Origin: Clostridium acidisoli DSM 12555 | GTDB lineage: Bacteria; Bacillota; Clostridia; Clostridiales; Clostridiaceae | Direction of reading: 5' to 3' | Length of the DNA: 64,000 nucleotides | NCBI RefSeq assembly: GCF_900176305.1 | Contig: NZ_FWXH01000014.1 | Location: 20,067 to 84,066 of the forward strand | Position numbers and translations under genes: made by a program | The notes under the pieces: generated by a model | What the model was told of the DNA's origin: nothing | Database searches by the model: none | The model's input: only the letters and a program-made list of their open reading frames with translations | Shown here: in pieces, positions 62,718 to 64,000 of the stretch | Layout of the letters: each line of letters starts with the position of its first letter | Numbering within the stretch: position 1 is the stretch's first letter

Positions 62718-63512
62718 ATGTTTACAATTTATGCTGTCTCAGACTCTATAGGAGAGACTGCTGAACAAGTAGCAAAAGCAACTGCTAGTCAATTTAATAC
62801 AGAAATTGAAGTAAAAAGAATAAGTTATATAAAAGATGAAGAGGATGCAAAAAAGTTTATTTATAGTATAAGTGACACTGAAAATAGTATGATTATATCT
62901 ACTATAGTACTTGTAGAGGTGAGAAAAACATTAACTAAATGCTGTATAGAAAAAAATATTTTGATAAATAATGTACTAGGACCATGTATTGACACACTGG
63001 CTAAAACATTAGAAAAAACTCCGGATTATAAACCTGGCGCAATATGGGATATGGATTCAGACTACTATAAAAAAATAGAAGCTATGGAATTTGCAATTCA
63101 GTATGATGATAGTAAGGATAACAGGGGTATTATAAATGCAGATGTAGTTTTAATAGGTTTATCTAGGACATCAAAAACGCCACTCTGTATGTATCTTGCT
63201 AACAAAGGAATAAAGGCAATAAATGTACCACTATTACCGGAAATATCACTACCTGAGGAATTACAAAAAATAGATAGGAAAAAAATAATAGGGTTAACTA
63301 TAGATCCAATGCATTTAATAGACATAAGGAAGCATAGGATGGACAAATACAGAAGAATAAGTGCAGAAATAGAGTATGCAAATGCAGAGAGAGTTCTTCA
63401 GGAAATAGAATATGCGGATAGAGTTATGAGAAGAGTAAACTGCGTAATTATAGACGTTACCAAAAGAGCAATTGAAGATACAGCGCTTTTAGTAATGGAG
63501 CAAATTAAATAA
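62718..63512 (+). CDS. PPDK regulatory protein (kinase/pyrophosphorylase)
   Basis: 264 aa, DUF299 family. N-terminal IYAVSDSIGETAEQVAKAT and P-loop GLSRTSKTPLCMYLA (about 147-161), then GLTIDPMHLIDIRKHRM. The enzyme inactivates pyruvate phosphate dikinase with ADP and reactivates it with phosphate, tuning PEP/pyruvate flux. ATG after AGGATTGGAG. Single gene before a tRNA operon. Confidence 0.92.
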   Translation: MFTIYAVSDSIGETAEQVAKATASQFNTEIEVKRISYIKDEEDAKKFIYSISDTENSMIISTIVLVEVRKTLTKCCIEKNILINNVLGPCIDTLAKTLEKTPDYKPGAIWDMDSDYYKKIEAMEFAIQYDDSKDNRGIINADVVLIGLSRTSKTPLCMYLANKGIKAINVPLLPEISLPEELQKIDRKKIIGLTIDPMHLIDIRKHRMDKYRRISAEIEYANAERVLQEIEYADRVMRRVNCVIIDVTKRAIEDTALLVMEQIK

Positions 63513-63618
63513 AATGTATTAATAAGTAAGACGCGCTAACATAAATATATATAATTTACTTATTTAACCACTAAAAACGCTTTATTTATAAAAAAATAAA
63601 AATTATATGAAATTTTTG

Positions 63619-63647
63619 TTGACAGAGTTAGTTTTTTTTTGTATTAT
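63619..63647 (+). promoter_or_regulatory. tRNA operon promoter
   Basis: TTGACA 63619-63624, 17-bp spacer, TATTAT 63642-63647, 43 bp before the first tRNA. Confidence 0.85.
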
Positions 63648-63690
63648 ATTTATTGTTAGGTCGAGAGACCATGAAGAAAAAATTAAATAA

Positions 63691-63765
63691 GGCCCCTTGG
63701 TCAAGTGGTTAAGACACCACCCTTTCACGGTGGTAACATGGGTTCAAGTCCCGTAGGGGTCACCA
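63691..63765 (+). tRNA. tRNA-Glu (TTC)
   Basis: Acceptor GGCCCCT pairs with AGGGGTC; anticodon TTC in CCTTTCACGG; T-loop GGTTCAAGTCC; CCA encoded. 75 nt. Confidence 0.95.
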
Positions 63766-63772
63766 TATTTAT

Positions 63773-63848
63773 GGGCGTTTAGCTCAGCTGGGAGAGCATC
63801 TGCCTTACAAGCAGAGGGTCACAGGTTCGAGCCCTGTAATGCCCACCA
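63773..63848 (+). tRNA. tRNA-Val (TAC)
   Basis: Acceptor GGGCGTT; anticodon TAC in GCCTTACAAGC; T-loop GGTTCGAGCCC; CCA encoded. 76 nt. Confidence 0.95.
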
Positions 63849-63855
63849 TAAATAT

Positions 63856-63932
63856 GGCCTGGTGGCTCAGATGGTTAGAGTGCTGGCCTGTCACGCCAGA
63901 GGTCGAGGGTTCGATCCCCTTCCAGGTCGCCA
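63856..63932 (+). tRNA. tRNA-Asp (GTC)
   Basis: Acceptor GGCCTGG; anticodon GTC in GCCTGTCACGC; T-loop GGTTCGATCCC; CCA encoded. 77 nt. Confidence 0.95.
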
Positions 63933-63937
63933 TATTA

Positions 63938-64000
<63 letters not shown>

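Overview
The window is low-GC DNA from an anaerobic, spore-forming-type Firmicute, most likely Clostridium sensu stricto. The evidence is strong AGGAGG ribosome sites with frequent GTG/TTG starts, a B12/radical-SAM lysine fermentation operon, a rubredoxin-first (reverse) rubrerythrin, clostridial phage-tail genes with a UviB/BhlA-type holin, and an AbrB-type regulator. Species cannot be assigned from sequence alone.

Layout. 1-2.7 kb: the end of a sugar-porter MFS gene and an unrecognised 493-aa protein. 3.0-14.6 kb: a WapA-like secreted RHS/YD-repeat toxin (2516 aa) with a membrane immunity gene, followed by three silent or decayed tip-plus-immunity cassettes. 15-17 kb: a broken DUF4085 gene, a DUF2691 gene, a GyrI-like protein and a small Cys-rich protein. 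17.5-19.4 kb: an LtaS-like phosphoglycerol transferase. 19.5-25.5 kb: a leader mini-ORF with promoter and terminator, then an OpuC-type ABC transporter whose operon also encodes a 4Fe-4S protein and a MetY-type sulfhydrylase. Nearly identical 222-bp direct repeats, each encoding a 46-aa peptide, flank the 17.5-25.7 kb segment. 25.5-28 kb: a GreA-like factor, its decayed partial copy, and a DUF975 membrane protein.

28.1-37.8 kb (minus strand): kal-kce-kdd-kamA-kamB-kamC-kamD-kamE-pucR-like, covering lysine fermentation from the mutases to the crotonyl-CoA-forming ammonia-lyase, together with the KamBC reactivase and a promoter-distal PucR-family regulator. 38.1-50.4 kb: a phage-tail-only locus with repressor, two sigma-like regulators, tail tube, G/GT chaperones with a -1 frameshift, tape measure, Dit, tail-endopeptidase/S74 fibre, holins and GH25 lysin. 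It has no capsid, portal, terminase or integrase, so it looks like an F-type (flexible) tailocin.

50.4-64 kb: a chemoreceptor-like protein with its sensor at the C-terminus, AbrB, reverse rubrerythrin, an FAD protein, PurA, a DUF1858 protein, an unlisted 34-aa membrane peptide, an acyl-ACP thioesterase, a BaiN-like flavoprotein, a TetR-controlled MFS pump plus macrolide-type glycosyltransferase, the PPDK regulatory protein, and a tRNA operon (Glu, Val, Asp, Thr cut by the window edge).

The most interesting items are the tail-only locus with its duplicated promoter-terminator modules, the RHS tip/immunity graveyard, the sulfur-linked OpuC-type operon, and several small genes and sites easily missed by gene callers.
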